Numbered from the stretch's first letter, positions 10,683 through 23,030 are shown. The stretch: DNA of 64,000 nt from Limonium bicolor (GCA_023374045.1 CM041778.1:290881533-290945532); one strand, 5' to 3'. The notes: generated from the letters alone by a model not told the origin. Program-made: numbers and translations.

Positions 10683-12792
10683 CTACAAAACATAAGATCA
10701 TTTGTTAGACTTGGGAACCCAGATTTACTTGGGTTTCCTTTTCAAGCCAAATTTTTTTAACTCTTCTCTAGCTTCAAGAATCAATTTGACTCGTTTGAGA
10801 TTGAACGAAAGATCTTTATTTAATTTATCACAAGCACTGTCCCTATGTCCAAGGCTCCCACAGTAACCACAAATCTTAGTGGGAGGAAGATTAACGTATT
10901 TCTGCTGTTCTTTCCACCAAGAGTCAAAATTTTCTTTTTGTTGATGTCGCTTGGCTATGTTTTTGGATTTGGATATATTTTTGGGAATATCGAACTTACC
11001 TTTTTCACACTTGGGCTTGGATTGAGTGAATCCAACTCCAGATCACAGATTTACAATCCCTTGAGAGTGTTATTCTACCTTTGTGCGAAGATTATCACGA
11101 TCTCGACTAACTTCATTGATTTTGGAGTTAGCCCACTCAGGTAGTTCGAAGGAAGGGACTTGTTTGATGAAATTGACTGGCTTTAGAGAGAGAGCATGCT
11201 CTTTTTCTTTCAATTTGTGAGTGTGGTGTTTGACAGTAGAGTTTAAAGACATAACTTTGGATTCTGAGGCATTTAACTCGCTTTGAAGAGAGCAATTTTT
11301 ATCGGTAAAGATAGTGAGATCATGTTTGAGGGAGTCAATCAGAGTGAGTGACTCTTTTTGCTCGCTTTGGTTGGATTGACTTAGACTTTTGGTGTCATCG
11401 AGTTCCTTTTGAAGGGAATCAACATGACGCCGTGAGTCTTGTAAGTCCAGTCTGAGTGAGCAAGAGATAGTCTTGTGTTCCTCAGCTTCGTCTCTTAAAG
11501 CATACATGACACCCTTTTAGAGTTTGAGTTCCTCAGTTAACTTGGAAATTTTGCTGGTGAGACTTGCTTTGAGAGAGTTAGTCTCAGAGACAATTTTAGC
11601 AATGAAAGTCATAAAACCCATAGGAGATATACGATAAAGATCTGTTTCAAGATGAGAGCGAGTTACCTCATTGTCGGGGATCATGGACTCAGTCATATCA
11701 TATGCCATGAGACATACTAGGCTGCTGGACTCTGTGTCTTGATCGTTGGACTCTGAGTCACCCCAACCAAATACTACCATCAGGGACCTCCCTTGCGATT
11801 TTCCATACTAGCTTTTGAGTAACGGGCAGTCCTTCTTGAAATGACCGGGTTTAATGCAGTTGAAACAGGTGACTGAGTTGAAGACTTGTTTGGAGGTATT
11901 TGAGAACGACCGACTCTGTGGATTTGGTTAGTTACCCATGAATTTTTGGAAGTTCTTTACTATGAAGACAAAGTCTTCCATAGTCTCAGCCTCACTTTCT
12001 TCAACAATAATATCCACCAACTCGGTCTTCGCCTGTCTAATTTGAGTATCAACGACATAGGCACCTTCTTGGGTGTACTGATTCGAATTTGCCTGCAAGC
12101 CTTGGTCATTCAAAGTAGTAATTTTACTAGAAGAAGAAGAGGATGTATTGCCACACTTTTTTCGAACATTCTTCTTGTATTTATCTACAGATTGTAGATA
12201 GGAACCTAAGTCTTGGCAGCTCCATTTGGATAGGTCGTTGCATGCTTAGGTGGAGATTACCGTCACGGCCCACTCTTCTATGAGATTGTCAAGCAGCTTG
12301 TGCAAGACACTCTCTCTATCTGGTAAAATGTTCACTTCTTGCATAGTAGTTGTTAGTAAATAAAAACGATCAAGCACTTCTTCCAGAGACTCACTTGGTT
12401 TTTGGAGAAAATTGTCATAATCCATTCGAAGTTCTTGAGCTTTGCATTTCTTGAGTTCAGTGACTCCTTCGTGGGTAGCTTAAAGGAGAGTCCATATCTC
12501 GTTTGCAGACTTGCAGTGATTGACTCATCTTTGTACTGGAATAGACAGGCAAGTTTAGATTGCGCGGGATGCTTGTCGATTTAGCTCATATCTTTTGCGA
12601 TCTACAGCAGTCCATGTGGATCGATCTGGATTGACTGTGAGATCTCCTCCAGTGACTATCTCTCAAAGTTCAAAGTTGACTGACTCAATGTGTTTTTCGA
12701 TCTCATTCTTCCAATGATCGTAGTTTATGGAGGTGAGTTTGGGGTGCTCAAAGTGCATTTTGTTGTTCTGATTGGCGAAAGAGGTCTGCCAT
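10683..12792 (-). pseudogene. CopiaA gag
   Basis: Long SIRE-type gag. The start ATG (12792) follows the primer site by about 30 bases and matches the CopiaB gag start (MADLF); a one-base insertion soon after shifts the frame. The capsid-like part spans about 12790-12200 with several stops. A first zinc knuckle CFNCIKPGHFKKDC lies at 11825-11869. An extended coiled-coil stretch rich in Leu, Glu, Ser and Lys follows (11507-11070). A second knuckle CGYCGSLGHRDSAC lies at 10830-10871. Knuckle, coiled coil, knuckle is unusual for short copia gags but fits SIRE elements. At least five frame breaks make it a pseudogene. Confidence 0.85.
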
Positions 12793-12823
12793 TGCCCGTT
12801 GATTGTCTGTCAGCCTAAGCAAG

Positions 12824-12835
12824 GCTCTGATACCA
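12824..12835 (-). other. CopiaA primer binding site (tRNA-iMet)
   Basis: Sense TGGTATCAGAGC, complementary to the 3' end of plant initiator tRNA-Met, two bases inside the 5' LTR. Confidence 0.95.
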
Positions 12836-12837
12836 CG

Positions 12838-13645
12838 TGTAGGATCGGATGGATAACTCAAACCAACTCAAGGTGTGAGTCTGTGAGATGGTTTGACTCA
12901 ATCAACCTTTGTATGTAAGAACCCTTGAGATGTAGAAACACTTAATCGAATTGATTGAACTGAGTGCGCGGAAGACTTAAAGGAATTGAACGGATTAATG
13001 CTTTGAATGATAGACAGACTCTGTGGAGCTCAGCAAGATACACAAATAAGCTATTTTATTTTCTGGTCAAAACAAAATAACATACGAATGCCCAATAAGT
13101 AGAAGAGATCTACTTAGTGGTTTTTCACTCACTCACCCAATACACTTTCTGATCAGCTCAATGGTAAGTGTAGTAAAACTTGGATCTTCCTAGGCAGAGT
13201 CTATCTAGATGCACTAACTGATTTGGTACGAATTCTCTCTCTAGTTTTCAATGGCAATTTTCTCTCTAAGCTCTGAAATATTTCTCTATGAAGGCATGAG
13301 ATAAAACTAGCTATTACATGACTTATTTACTAGTTTTAGGAGCAACGGCTCGAAGGGGTTAGTTCCGAAATTGTCGGAACTAGCTTAGTGAACAGCATTT
13401 TCAGGTAGTTCTAGTCTGACTTGGGCCACGAACTTCGGGTGCGTCTGGGGTGGTGGCTTGACCGTTGGAGCGCTGTAGTGTTGATGAATCTGTTCCTTAA
13501 TATTTGCAATGGCATGGAAGAGTCCGTGGTGTTTCTTCAGTTGCGCACTCTCTCGTAGTTTGGTGCATAACTCTTCTTTTTTGTCGAGGACGAGTGACTC
13601 CGTCGAGGTGATTGACTATCTCTACAACACTTTTATGTCACAACA
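12838..13645 (-). repeat. CopiaA 5' LTR
   Basis: 808-bp LTR matching 4279-5095. Being next to the primer site it is the promoter LTR. It lies head-to-head with the 5' LTR of CopiaB. Confidence 0.95.
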
Positions 13646-13756
13646 ATGGTTGATAGTGTTAGTTGTGGTTAAGGCCTTGCATAGTAGTGGCACACTAATT
13701 TACTAGTTTGTACTCTAACTTTCTCTACTTACTATATTGACTGTCTTATGGAAGGT
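13646..13756. other. Remnant of pre-insertion DNA between two copia elements
   Basis: 111 bp made of one copy of each target duplication (ATGGT at 13646-13650, AAGGT at 13752-13756) and about 100 bp of older DNA without a recognisable gene. It should be contiguous with 4278 to the left and 17346 to the right before the insertions. Confidence 0.85.
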
Positions 13757-14563
13757 TGTTGGGACATCGGAGTGTTGCAGAGATAGCCTTTCACCGCGAC
13801 AGAGTCAATCATCACTTGACAGACACAAAGAGTGAGCCTCTTCAATAGAGTCCGCGCAACAAAGAAGACTTCATAGACTCTCGCGTGCTGTTGCGGAAAA
13901 TGAGGAGTCAACTCGGAACACCTTAAGTGCCACAACGGGCATGAAGTTCTCCCTCAACATCCGAAGATCGCGGCCCAAGTAAGAAGACCACTTAAGAGCC
14001 GTTGGAAGTTGCCCACTAAGTTAGTTCCGGTATTTTCGGAACTAACTCCTTCGACCTGCTGTTGTACTTAGTGTATAAATAAGATGTGTAATAGTCAGTT
14101 TTAAGAGTGCTTTCATTGAGGATTATTCCAGAGCTTAGAGAGTGAAAGAGAATCGCATTGTAAGCCAGAAAGAGAGAGAGTTAGTTAGCACCTTTAGATA
14201 GACTCTACCTAGGAAGATCCTAGTTTCACTACGCTTATCATTGTTCTGATTAGAAAGTGTGTTGGGTGAGTGAGTGAAAAACCGCTAAGTAGATCCTTCT
14301 ACTTAGTGGGCATTTGTAAGTTATTTTATTTGACCAGGAAATGAAATAGCTTATTTGTGTATCTTGCTGAGTTCCACAGAGTCCTTCTCTCTTTTCATCG
14401 TTTCGCTACAATTACCGCAAAAGTCTTCCGCACCCTCACTTTAGTTAATTCGATTGAGTGCCTCTACATCGCAGAGTGCTTCTCATTTACGAAGGCTGAT
14501 TGAGTCAAACCAATCCTTAGACTCACACCTTTGATTGGTTTGAGTTAGCCACCCGATCCTACA
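13757..14563 (+). repeat. CopiaB 5' LTR
   Basis: 807 bp, from TGTTGGGACATCGG to CGATCCTACA. It differs from the 3' LTR by scattered substitutions and lacks about 13 bp present there near 16946-16958. Confidence 0.95.
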
Positions 14564-14565
14564 CG

Positions 14566-14577
14566 TGGTATCAGAGC
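14566..14577 (+). other. CopiaB primer binding site (tRNA-iMet)
   Basis: TGGTATCAGAGC two bases after the 5' LTR. Confidence 0.95.
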
Positions 14578-14609
14578 CTCGCTTAGGCTAACGGTCAATC
14601 AACTAAGCA

Positions 14610-16065
14610 ATGGCAGATCTCTTTGCCAACCAAAACAACAAAATGCACTTCGAGCACCCCAGACTCACCTCCGCCAACTACGACCATTGGAAAAACGAGA
14701 TCGAGCAACCCATTGAATCCGTCAACTCTAAGATTTGGGAGATAGTCACTGGAGGAGATCTTGCAGTTAATCCAGACCGATCAACCACAAGCCCATACCA
14801 ACAAATCACCCAACAAATCCCCTACACCAACCCCACAAGCATCACCCGCTAAATCCGCAACACCACCACAACAACCTCCACCCAAAACCCGCAAGAGAAA
14901 AGGCCAAACCTCTACCCGACCCACAGGAAAAAGAATCCTTCGTTCTTCTGTCAAGGCACAACCTGTCTCCTCTGGTTCTGGTGAATCGTCTCCAGTCCAA
15001 GAACTGCCCACAACCAGTCACGATGCCTCTACTGGTGCTACCTCTACCAAAGATCAAAAACCACCGAAGCCGCACCGACGGAGTGTGAAGCTCGACCCAT
15101 TCACTCAACGTTACATGCTCGGGGACCCTGCCTCGGAACGGAATATCATCAGGGGTAAGTTCCTCACTTTTCTTGGGCTCTATCTTCCAACCTAGGGGAG
15201 TTAGTTACTATGCTAGAAGTTCAGGGGTGGAAACACCTCTTCTATGAGATTACAGAGTGGTATCCCACAGAGTCTATCGACTTCTTTCAAAATCTTGTCA
15301 TCCGAAACGGTGATGCACAGTCTGTTGTTAATTCCACCCCAATCTTCTTCGATCTTGCAAAATTGTCCCAAATTCTTGGCGTCCCTGCTACTGGCCTGTC
15401 ATTCTATGAGAAAGGAATCCTTCCTAAGATCCCCGGGGTCCCACAAAATAAAATCAATCGCTTTTTCTCCTCCAAGAAAAAGATTGGCTCCCCCATACCC
15501 CGTGGCGATCTCTCCATTTTACACCAACTCCTCCACATTCTGGTCATCAAAAACATTGTCCCATGGGAAGGAAAATCTCATGGTCAACTACTTGGACCTC
15601 ACCATAATGTACTGTATCATCAATCGTCATATCAATCTGGCACATATAATTCTCCATCACCTAGACCAGTCGGTCGACACCCCGAAACACTCCTTGGGGT
15701 ACGTGTTCCGGTTGCCTCGCATTTTCAACTTCTTTCAGGTACCCTTGGCGACTTCGACGCCAGAGTCCATCTAGGAGGCAGACACCATCAACCTGCGGTA
15801 TCTGAATCGGCTGACTTCTATCGAAATCAAAGCTCCTGCCCTCACCATCTACTCCAACGACGGCGGGGACATCCACTTCTCAAGAGGCAGTCAAGCTTCT
15901 CTCCTACCCCTCCTAGACAAAGTGGAGCGACTTATTACGCACGCAGCCGAGCTGATTCAGGGCCAGACGCGGATGATGGACCGACTCGCCGGGATAGAGA
16001 CGACAGTGGCGGCCTTGCAAGACCAACTCCTTGACATCCAATCCACCTTAACCCCAAACCCTTAG
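14610..16065 (+). pseudogene. CopiaB gag N-terminus fused to ORF3
   Basis: The gag start MADLFANQNN at 14610 is open for about 58 codons and matches CopiaA gag up to the NPDRST segment. At about 14790 the sequence switches to Pro/Thr-rich ORF3 material (SPNKSPTPTPQASP), so a deletion of the rest of gag and all of pol joins the two. ORF3 continues in another frame with RSVKLDPFTQRYMLGDP (to 15195), then shifts to QGWKHLFYEITEWYP and NLVIRNG (15210-15470). The C-terminal heptad region before the stop at 16063-16065 is again in a different frame. The fusion is out of frame and the ORF is broken, so no full protein is expected. Confidence 0.85.
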
Positions 16066-16520
16066 AATGACGTGTGTGTGTAGTGTTAGAACTTAGGCTG
16101 TTTTTAAGTTCTAAACACTTTTTAATGGTTTTTGTGTGCATACTTTGACTGACTTTTTGATATTGTGGGCTTCCCTCTGATGAAAGCAAAAGGGGGAAGC
16201 GGTGAATCCCGTCTGGTGTACGGGTTATTCTGCTGCTGTTTTAAACTGCTTCTGGATTTGCGCTGCTGGACCACGTGGTCTAGTGATTTAACTACATTAT
16301 ATACTATCCTGCCTATTACACTGCTTATTTATCGTTTGCTTGCCTGGAGTCCCTCTCCGATCAAGGGGGAACCTAAATGGAGTCTTTGAACTCAGTTGCT
16401 ACTGCTGCTATTAAGGGGGAACTTTGACAGGGTCGGTTCCCCTAGTCCTTGTGTTTTTATTTCAGGATTGACTCCATCGGGATTCACAAAGGTTTGCTAT
16501 CATCAGCAACAAGGGGAAAC
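16066..16520 (+). other. CopiaB 3' untranslated region and polypurine tract
   Basis: No gene. It contains TGATGAAAGCAAAAGGGGGA near 16178 and ends with the tract ACAAGGGGAAAC (16509-16520) just before the 3' LTR. The same arrangement is found in CopiaA (about 5096-5560). Confidence 0.8.
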
Positions 16521-17340
16521 TGTTGGGAAATCGGAGTGTTGCAGAGATAGCCTTTCACCGCGACAGAGTCAATCATCACTTGATAGACACAAAGAGCGAG
16601 CCTCTTCAATAGAGTCCGCGCAACAAAGAAGACTTCATAGACTCTCTCGTGCTGTTGCGGAAAATCAAGAGTCAACTCGGAACACCTTAAGTGCCACAAC
16701 GGTCATGAAGTACTCCCTCAACATCCGAAGATCGCGGCCCAAGTAATAAGACCAAATAAGAGCCGTTGGAAGTTGCCCACTAAGTTAGTTCCGGTATTTT
16801 CGGAACTAACTTCTTCGACCTGCTGTTGTACTTAGAGTATAAATAAGTTGTGTAATAGTCAGTTTTAAGAGTGCTTTCATTGAGGATTATTCCAGAGCTT
16901 AGAGAGTGAAAGAGAATCGCATTGTAAGCCAGAAAGAGAGAGAGAATACGTACCAAGTTAGTTAGCACCTTTAGATAGACTCTACCTAGGAAGATCCTAG
17001 TTTCACTACGCTTATCATTGTTCTGATTAGAAAGTGTGTTGGGTGAGTGAGTGAAAAACCGCTAAGTAGATCATTCTACTTAGTGGGCATTTGTAAGTTA
17101 TTTTATTTGACCAGGAAATGAAATAGCTTATTTGTGTATCTTGCTGAGTTCCACAGAGTCCTTCTCTCTTTTCATCGTTTCGCTACAATTACCGCAAAAG
17201 TCTTCCGCACCCTCAGTTTAGTTAATTCGATTGAGTGCCTCTACATCACAGAGTGCTTCTCATTTATGAAGGATGATTGAGTCAAACCAATCCTTAGACT
17301 CACACCTTTGATTGGTTTGAGTTAGCCACCCGATCCTACA
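16521..17340 (+). repeat. CopiaB 3' LTR
   Basis: 820 bp, nearly identical to 13757-14563, followed by the second AAGGT. Confidence 0.95.
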
Positions 17341-17345
17341 AAGGT

Positions 17346-18817
17346 GGAATGGGGCTGGCGTGGTGTTGTACTGGTGTTTATGGTTGGCCAAATGCAACTG
17401 ATCGCTAGTGTACATTGCTGTTACTTGAGGAAATTAATTACCCCAATCTCCCTTAGCTTGTTTTCAGGGACTTTAATGATTTTATGTATAGTCATGAACA
17501 AAGAGTTTGAGGAAATCCAAACCATAGCTGCATGGTTTCGTTTTGTCAGTGTTTAAGTACTTGTGGTCTGTAGGATTTAGGATTTATGGGGGACCCTTAC
17601 ACTTTCAGCAATCACCAACGGGGGATCTACAACATTATGTCATGGTTGGATCGTTTTGTGGCTAATCTAGCCTATATTGACCTTTTCCTTGAAACCCACA
17701 ACTTCCATTTACCGTTGGGGAGATCTGACCATCAACCATTATGTTAAATTTATTCTTGGTCATCCAATGGGGCCCAAATATGTTTAAATTCAAATTTTGT
17801 TGGGCTGATGAGCCTCATTGTCACCAGCTTATTCAACACACCTTAGGAAGCATGTAAAGGCACAGTGGATACCTCGACAAAATATTTCATTGCGGTCATG
17901 TTCTTTGAGCATGGGGTGCTACGAAGGCACGCTTGGAAACTAAGGTCATTCATGATATTCATGAGGAAATAGCTCGAGTAGCAAACGATGACTTTGAAGA
18001 ATCGATGGTTACATGGCGTAGCTTGAACTAGGAGCTTGATTGGCTTCCGTTAAAGAAGTATACGGGATGGGATCAACGATCACGTCAGCACTAGTTAATG
18101 GTAAGGGATCACAATTCGGTTTTCTTCTTTAATTGAGTTCAAGCACGAAAGTAGAGGTATGTCATATATGACCTTACAACTGACCACGGGATGTAGGTAT
18201 TTGAATGGGATGGATTGAAGAGGTAGCCCGTGGCTTCTTCAAGCAATTGGTCTCAACTACTAACCCCAGCCTAACTACCACTTGCTTACGGGAGTTGAGA
18301 GTCGGGTACCATATGACCAACTTGAAGAAATGAGTAGGTAGTATTCACGAGAAGAGATTCTACATGCTATTTAGAATATGCACCCCTAACAATGCTCCAA
18401 GTCCTAATGACATTAATGGGGTTTTCCTGTGTAAGTTTTAGGATATAGTCGGGGAGTACTTCATAACAAGCCGTATTGTTGGTTTTAAACACCGATGCTA
18501 TGTTTTCAGGTCTTAATTATACTCATTCTATTAATACCTAATAAACAGGTTGCGGTGTAAATCCAGGATAATCGGCCTATCAGTTTACGCAATAGTTGTA
18601 CCGGGTAATCTCTCGGGTTTTGGTCTTTTGGATTCGATATGTTATGCCTTTTGTTATATTTGAGGATCAAAGAGCGTTTGTCTTGGTAGATTGATTTTAG
18701 ACAACATTGTCATTGCCCGTGAACCCATTTATTCAATGAAGTTGTCTAAGGAGGCACGCAAAGGTCATTTTGCACTAAAATTTGAAATGGCCACAACTTT
18801 TGACCATGGTTAGTGGT
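17346..18817 (+). pseudogene. LINE relic: endonuclease and start of RT
   Basis: Frame-broken L1-type ORF2. Translation in changing frames gives GVYGWPNATDR (about 17375), VGDFNDFM-like residues (about 17475), the apurinic-endonuclease segment DLGFMGDPYTFSNHQRG with LDRFVANLAYIDLF and GRSDHQPL (17575-17735), then RT pieces ALKFEMATTFDHG near 18770. Many stops. It is cut at 18817 by GypA; the missing RT half should lie beyond the right edge of the window. Confidence 0.75.
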
Positions 18818-21800
18818 TGAAATACCCCGTAATTAAAAAACAGTGATTAATTAGGCTAATTAAAATTTTAAAGGCTTAATTACACTTAAATAAACATGAG
18901 GGAGCAAATCCCGAAGAAAATGGACCTTTAAAATGGGTCAAAATCATAAACGAACCTTAAAGCGCGTTTTTCGAGGAAACCGGGGAAACGCAACTTTAAG
19001 CGAGTCAAATAGACTCGTAATGATTTTGGTCAACCAAATAGTCATTAACAAACAGTAATAAAGGTTGGGAACCAATAAAATTAATTAAACGAGAAAATTC
19101 CGGAAAACGGGTTTCGGTTAGTAGAAAACTATAACAACCGGGAAGTTGTGGGGTGAGAACGCAAATAAGAAAAATTAGTGTGTCCACTTTTGTAAATAAA
19201 AAGCAAAAAAATTGAGTGTGTGGGTGTGTGGGATCGGCAGCCCCTCTCTCTCACTCCCCTTAACTCCTCTCTTATACACATAAAGAGAAAACAATAAAAG
19301 AAGGGAAAAGAAAACAAGTACAAAAGTAAAAATAGAAACTCTCTCTCCTACCACACTTCCTCTCTCATGTTTTTTTCCCCAGCATGCACTATCTCTTCTT
19401 GCTCAAGCTTGCCATGGTGATTTTTTAAGCTCTTCACAGCCCTCTTCTTCTCTCTCACTCATTTTTGAAGGCTCAAACCTTGTCCAAAAATCATAAAAAC
19501 CATACCATTGGAATCCCCTTGCAAAGGAGAACACTTCCATCTTTTCAAAAATCAAAAACGACCACTTTCATTTCCATGGGTATCCTCCATTTGAAGATTT
19601 GAGTCCACCATTAGAAGCACCTTCACCTCCTTGTTACTTTGAGGTAAAAAGAATTTAGAAAATCCTTCATTTCTAGCTCTCATTAGCATTATAAGGATTT
19701 TCAGTTTTTGAATGCCTTGTTCTTCATGCTCCAGCCGATTTTGGCTTCTCCATTGGGCTAGGAATCCTACTCTTTTGCTAGTCAAGGACTTCATTCATTG
19801 GTTGGAAGGTAATACTGTTTTCTAAACCCTAAAACATCTAAATTCTAGGGTTAGTTAAGGTTAAGGTGTTAAACTAGTATGGGTATGTATGGCTTGCTGT
19901 AGCATTGCCATTTCTTGAATAAAACCGAGAACAAGAGAAGAAGGAAAGAGGAAAAGAAGAGAAGGAAAGGAAAGAAAGAAAACTAGCAAGACAAGGTAAA
20001 TACTCTTACCTTGAGTTAGTTTTGTATGTAGTATTGTAACAGATTTTGAGTAGTAAAAATGAGTAATGTATTGAGTAATGAGTAGTGAGTATGTTGTAGT
20101 GTAATGAGGAATGATAATGTAACAGTTTTGAAGTTTTTAAATGATGTTTAAAAGCTTGGGAAAACATTGGGTAGTGAACGTGTATGTGCAGGAAATTATT
20201 GTGTTGTTGTGGAGTTATTATGTGAGTATAATGCATTGGATAAACAGGTTATGAGAATGAGAAATTGTGGGCTGAAATAGTGTGTGAGCAAAGTAAGAAT
20301 TATAGGGGAGACCATGTCAAATTTTACCTAGGAATGAGAGGACTTAAGTGTGAAAGATAAGGGAATAACCTAGACAATAACTAGGTGCATTTGGAGAGTG
20401 TAATAAGAGTAGTTTAATACTTTGAAAGCAGATTTGAAGAGGATTTGGGAAATGAGAAGAACGTGTAATGTAATGCAATTAGGATGCTAGGAGTAGCATT
20501 AGTTGAGGGAGTAAGGGAGGATAGAAGTTTGAGTGAAAATCTGTAGCATGAAAGGGAAAACAAAGATCTGTATCATTATGCAATGAAAACAAGTATAAGT
20601 GTTGGGAAGAAGTGAAGAAAAATTGTGTAAGTTGAGTAGGAATTGAGTAGTAGGTTTGGTGGATTAATTAAGGTGATTTAGAGCATCTAAATGAGTGGTA
20701 AACATGTAGGGAAGTATTGGTAAAGATTGGGGAAGCAATGGGAAAGTAAAACACTAAGAAACAGATTTTAAAACTGAAGTACTGGGCCGGACCGACCTTG
20801 GGACCAAACCCGCAAGGTCGGTCGAGCCTTAAAATACAAAGACGGGAAGTCTTCTGACTTCGACCGACCATGGGGACCGAACTTGCAAGGTCGGTCGAGT
20901 CGTAAATTGTGAAGGCCAGAGGTCTACTGGAGTGGACCGACATTAGGACTGAACTTGGGCAAGGTCGGTCGAGTCCAGAGACTCAAACCCAGAACACACT
21001 GGAACGGACCGACCTTGGGACCGGACTTGCAAGGTCGGTCGGGCCTAAAATTTTCACGTATGTAACCCACTGGAATGGACCGACCTTGGGTAAGGTCGGT
21101 CGAGTCAAAACAAAAAAAATGTTTTATTTTATGATTATAGTAATCATATGTATATATATGCCTAAATACATATATGCATATATATGTAGTGGTACACTAT
21201 AAATGAAGTAGTAAATGTAAGAAAGTAAGTACATGAGTAAGAAAGCAAGAATAAGAGGTAATGAGAAAAGAATGGGTTTAATAATCCAGTATGAATGTAA
21301 AGGAATAGTATGGGTACATTAGGAGTATTAATGAAGGAATAAGTTCGATTAGTAATAGATCATTGATCCTACAACTTCATGTATGTATAGGAATCGAATA
21401 GTTGAACACCTGAGGACCCGGTAGTACGAGTACGACGGTGAACGGTATGATTTCTTCATGTCCTGTATCCTAACATGGTTACCCTGATTTGTGTGCTTAT
21501 GTGATCACCAATAAGATAAATGCACGAATCGGACTTATATTGCACTTAGCTGTGTTTGAACTACATTGTTCTTGTTTAATGCTCTTGAACATTTAGTTTG
21601 TATAATTCATGAAATGAATGAATGAGGATGAAGTATGTGTGTACATGATGAGTACTTGTGTATCGTATTGACGTATGGAAATGAGGTACTGATTTCTACT
21701 AATTTCTAACAATCTAACTCCTAACATGAGTAATGAGTAAATGGAATGAGTAGAAGTCCGATATAGTTTCGGCCACGCATGAGGATAAGGAAACACAAGA

Positions 21801-22804
21801 GGTTGGATCTGAATCCTGGCTGTCATCTTTTCCATGGACCAAATCCCTTGAATGGGTAGCATCCTGGATTAGTGGGCCACCCTAAAGCCCGGTGGTGGGA
21901 TGTTGTATTCCCTGCCCGGAGGTCATACCGACTTGACTTGAGTAAAGTAAGTAAGAAGTAAGTATTGTATGTGTATCGGTCTTGACTATTATAAGTCATC
22001 GACCTTGAGTAAAAGAGTATCGAACACCCGATTAACCCGGGTGGGTAATGAAGCTAATAGGACCTATGTATGAATTGGAGAAGTGTATCTCCGTATTGCG
22101 GTGAGTATCTGGTAAGTATGAACGGTTGACTTGTAATGTCTTCCTTGCATGTATTGAATGAGTGTATGCCTTGTGAAATGAATGTATTGAATTGTATTGT
22201 ATAAAGCATGTATGTATGTATGTATGAATGAAACGAACCGCATGTACTCAACCAAGTAGTTGGCGTACCCTCGCTAGTACGCGGGGTATGCGGTTATCAT
22301 AATCAGCGTAAGCTGACCCCCTAGGGGGAATGTTTTTATTCTACAGGTACCTGCGAGGCGTGATGGTAGAGTAAGGACTGGGATGAATTCTTTTTGGGGT
22401 AGTTAGTAGATTGGGATGGTGTACCGAGTTGTACACGGCTAAGGCCTTTTTGAGTAGCCGGTGTACCATGTGGTACACCTTTTTGGATAATGAATTTGAT
22501 TGGATAGAAAGGAGTAAATGCATAAACTTTAATTTTTGGGAATAGTCAAGAAGTGTAATTCATGTATTTTGGATACTCGGTAATCAAATGTAAGTAAGTA
22601 TTTGGCGATGTAAAGTAATTATTATGTAATCAGGATATTCTAATCATCAGACCGTTACTGTAAGTAGCAGTAGCCTTGTTAGTCTTGGATGGCTAACGGC
22701 GTTGTATCAGCCGCCGGGAGTAAGTAAGTAAGTTTCCACTGCGAGTAAGGTAATTACGAGTATGATTAGAGGATAATGGAAGGATTAACGGTTGGGGTGT
22801 TACA
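18818..22804 (+). repeat. GypA 5' LTR
   Basis: 3,987-bp LTR bounded by TGAAATACCCC and GTTACA. No coding region recognised; apparent ORFs are short and low-complexity (TG-, GA- and TA-rich). It holds the inverted-repeat array at 20788-21104 and an AT-rich tract (TATATATG words) at 21150-21188. Confidence 0.95.
20788..21104. repeat. GypA LTR inverted-repeat array (5 units)
   Basis: Five units of about 45 bp spaced by roughly 20-30 bp, each with arms GACCGACCTT and AAGGTCGGTC around a 12-16-base loop often reading GGGACCGGACTTGC. Each arm contains ACCGAC, giving about ten copies on the two strands. The fifth unit is a fusion of two units that are still separate in the 3' LTR. Confidence 0.9.
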
Positions 22805-22809
22805 AAAAG

Positions 22810-22821
22810 TGGTATTAGAGC
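22810..22821 (+). other. GypA primer binding site
   Basis: TGGTATTAGAGC, one mismatch from the initiator tRNA-Met complement TGGTATCAGAGC, five bases after the LTR. 22822-23030 is an untranslated leader. Confidence 0.85.
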
Positions 22822-23030
22822 GAAGTCTCGCTCTGATGATTAGAACACTAAGTGTAGTGATTACCGAGTTAGGATTTCAACTGTTTTAAAACGGATACTT
22901 AGAAACCTAACTAGGAACTATTGTTGTTAACAACGGATACCCTTGACGTCTGCAAAGACGATACCATTGTTTAAATCAAGACCATGAGGTCATAATATCA
23001 CAACATCTAATGTAATCTACACTTGCTCAG

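Larger units (their letters stand above)
4279..13645 (-). mobile_element. CopiaA: SIRE-like Ty1/copia LTR retrotransposon
   Basis: A 9,367-bp element bounded by LTRs of 817 and 808 bp that begin TGTAGGATCGG and end CAACA on the + strand, with a perfect 5-bp target duplication ATGGT. Domain order on the minus strand is gag, protease, integrase, RT, RNase H, which is Ty1/copia order, followed by a long extra ORF before the 3' LTR. That extra ORF, the long gag with coiled coil, and the iMet primer site are hallmarks of the SIRE (Maximus) lineage. Stops and frameshifts in gag, pol and ORF3 make this copy non-autonomous. Confidence 0.95.
13757..17340 (+). mobile_element. CopiaB: internally deleted SIRE-like copia element
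   Basis: A 3,584-bp element with LTRs at 13757-14563 and 16521-17340, an iMet primer site, a polypurine tract and the target duplication AAGGT (13752-13756 and 17341-17345). The 1,957-bp interior holds only the first 55-60 gag codons and ORF3; the rest of gag and all of pol are missing. It is a relative of CopiaA, not a copy of it, since the LTR sequences differ clearly. It could only move with enzymes supplied by another element. Confidence 0.95.

Noticed and set aside
12824..12835. tRNA gene fragments at TGGTATCAGAGC words
   Set aside because: They are 12-base primer binding sites next to LTRs; no cloverleaf can be formed.
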